Source: Sanderia malayensis
Lineage: Eukaryota > Cnidaria > Scyphozoa > Semaeostomeae > Pelagiidae
Length of the DNA: 64,000 nucleotides
Assembly: GCA_013076295.1 (NCBI GenBank)
Contig: RQOL01000651.1
Coordinates: 103,829-167,828 of the forward strand
Reading direction: 5' to 3'
Positions 63,614-64,000 of this stretch are shown here, one piece after another. The stretch's first letter is position 1, and each line of letters starts with the position of its first letter. Under the pieces are notes generated by a model that searched no databases, had not been told where the DNA came from, and saw only the letters and a list, made by a program, of their open reading frames with translations. The position numbers and the translations under genes are program-made.

Positions 63614-64000
63614 TGTGTAAATTGTGGGAATGAAGGTTATTATAGGATTGATGTGTTAACTTGTGGAAGTGAACGTTAATATCACTGAAAACATATAAAT
63701 AACGGTGTATTTTAAAGAGTTTGAGCAGTAGTTATGGGGACTCATGCCTAAATTGTGGGAAGAAACGTTAATATCGGATTCATGTGTAAATTGTGGAATA
63801 AATGTTAATATCACCGAAAACAAGTCAAAAATGGTGTTTTTTAAGGAGTGTGAACTGTAGTTATGGGGATTTATCCATAAATTGTGGGAAGGAACGTTCA
63901 TATCGGATTCATGTGTAAATTGTGGGAATGAACGTTAATATCGGGTTCATGTTGAAATTGTGGGAATGAATGTTAATATCACAGAAAACAAATAAGTAAC
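63614..64000. repeat. Satellite after macro-unit 2, running off the window
   Basis: Here the sequence leaves the macro-unit 1/2 path (GTAAATTGTGGGAATGAAGG instead of GTAAAGTGTGGGAATGAACG at 48641). It resembles segments near 26.7, 39.75 and 41.98 kb instead. The array continues beyond the window. Confidence 0.85.

Overview
The window is a eukaryotic, non-genic locus. About 56 kb is one A+T-rich satellite array, interrupted once, at about 11.08-18.62 kb, by a 7.54-kb block of dispersed-repeat and gene-like sequence. The block carries decayed pieces of a CR1/L2-type non-LTR retrotransposon (LINE), a remnant of a PIN-like transposon-associated protein family common in invertebrates, and a pogo/Tigger-like terminal sequence. 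This suggests a metazoan, probably a cnidarian such as a coral or anemone. That placement is an inference from family resemblance, not something the window proves.

Layout. 1-11079: left satellite arm. 11080-18617: insert. 18618-64000: right satellite arm. The satellite is built from two modules. A short module (S, 37-38 bp) is a 28-bp head built around GTAAATTGTGGGAAT plus a 9-bp tail built around GGATTCAT. A long module (L, 92-96 bp) has the same head and tail with about 54 bp between them. In the left arm, L92-L92-S37-L92-S38-S38-L96-S38 forms an exact 523-bp higher-order repeat, present in three runs. The right arm uses the same modules in other orders. It also contains very large direct duplications: a unit at 30351-48637 is repeated almost without substitutions at 48638-63613, the second copy missing several internal modules.

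Insert, read on the minus strand from high to low coordinates: endonuclease tail, linker, reverse transcriptase and 3' UTR of the LINE (18617-16200); a pogo-like end; degenerate repeats; a plus-strand PIN-like gene fragment (14428-15198); a minus-strand unrecognised ORF broken by one stop (13328-12609); paired hairpins and an AT block; then the N-terminal and middle part of the LINE endonuclease (11758-11080). The two LINE pieces are circularly permuted. The endonuclease domain is cut between PRYIL and ADVL, and its halves lie at opposite ends of the insert, each abutting satellite. Both junctions carry the same five bases, CTTAA, which also occur in the satellite at that point. The simplest reading is a roughly 7.5-kb DNA circle that opened inside the LINE and integrated into the satellite by a single exchange at 5-bp microhomology.

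Nothing in the window looks like an intact functioning gene. The short open frames in the satellite are accidents of the repeat. Patches dense in single-base indels (25.2-25.6, 27.1-29.8, 61.9-63.1 kb) look like unpolished long-read consensus.
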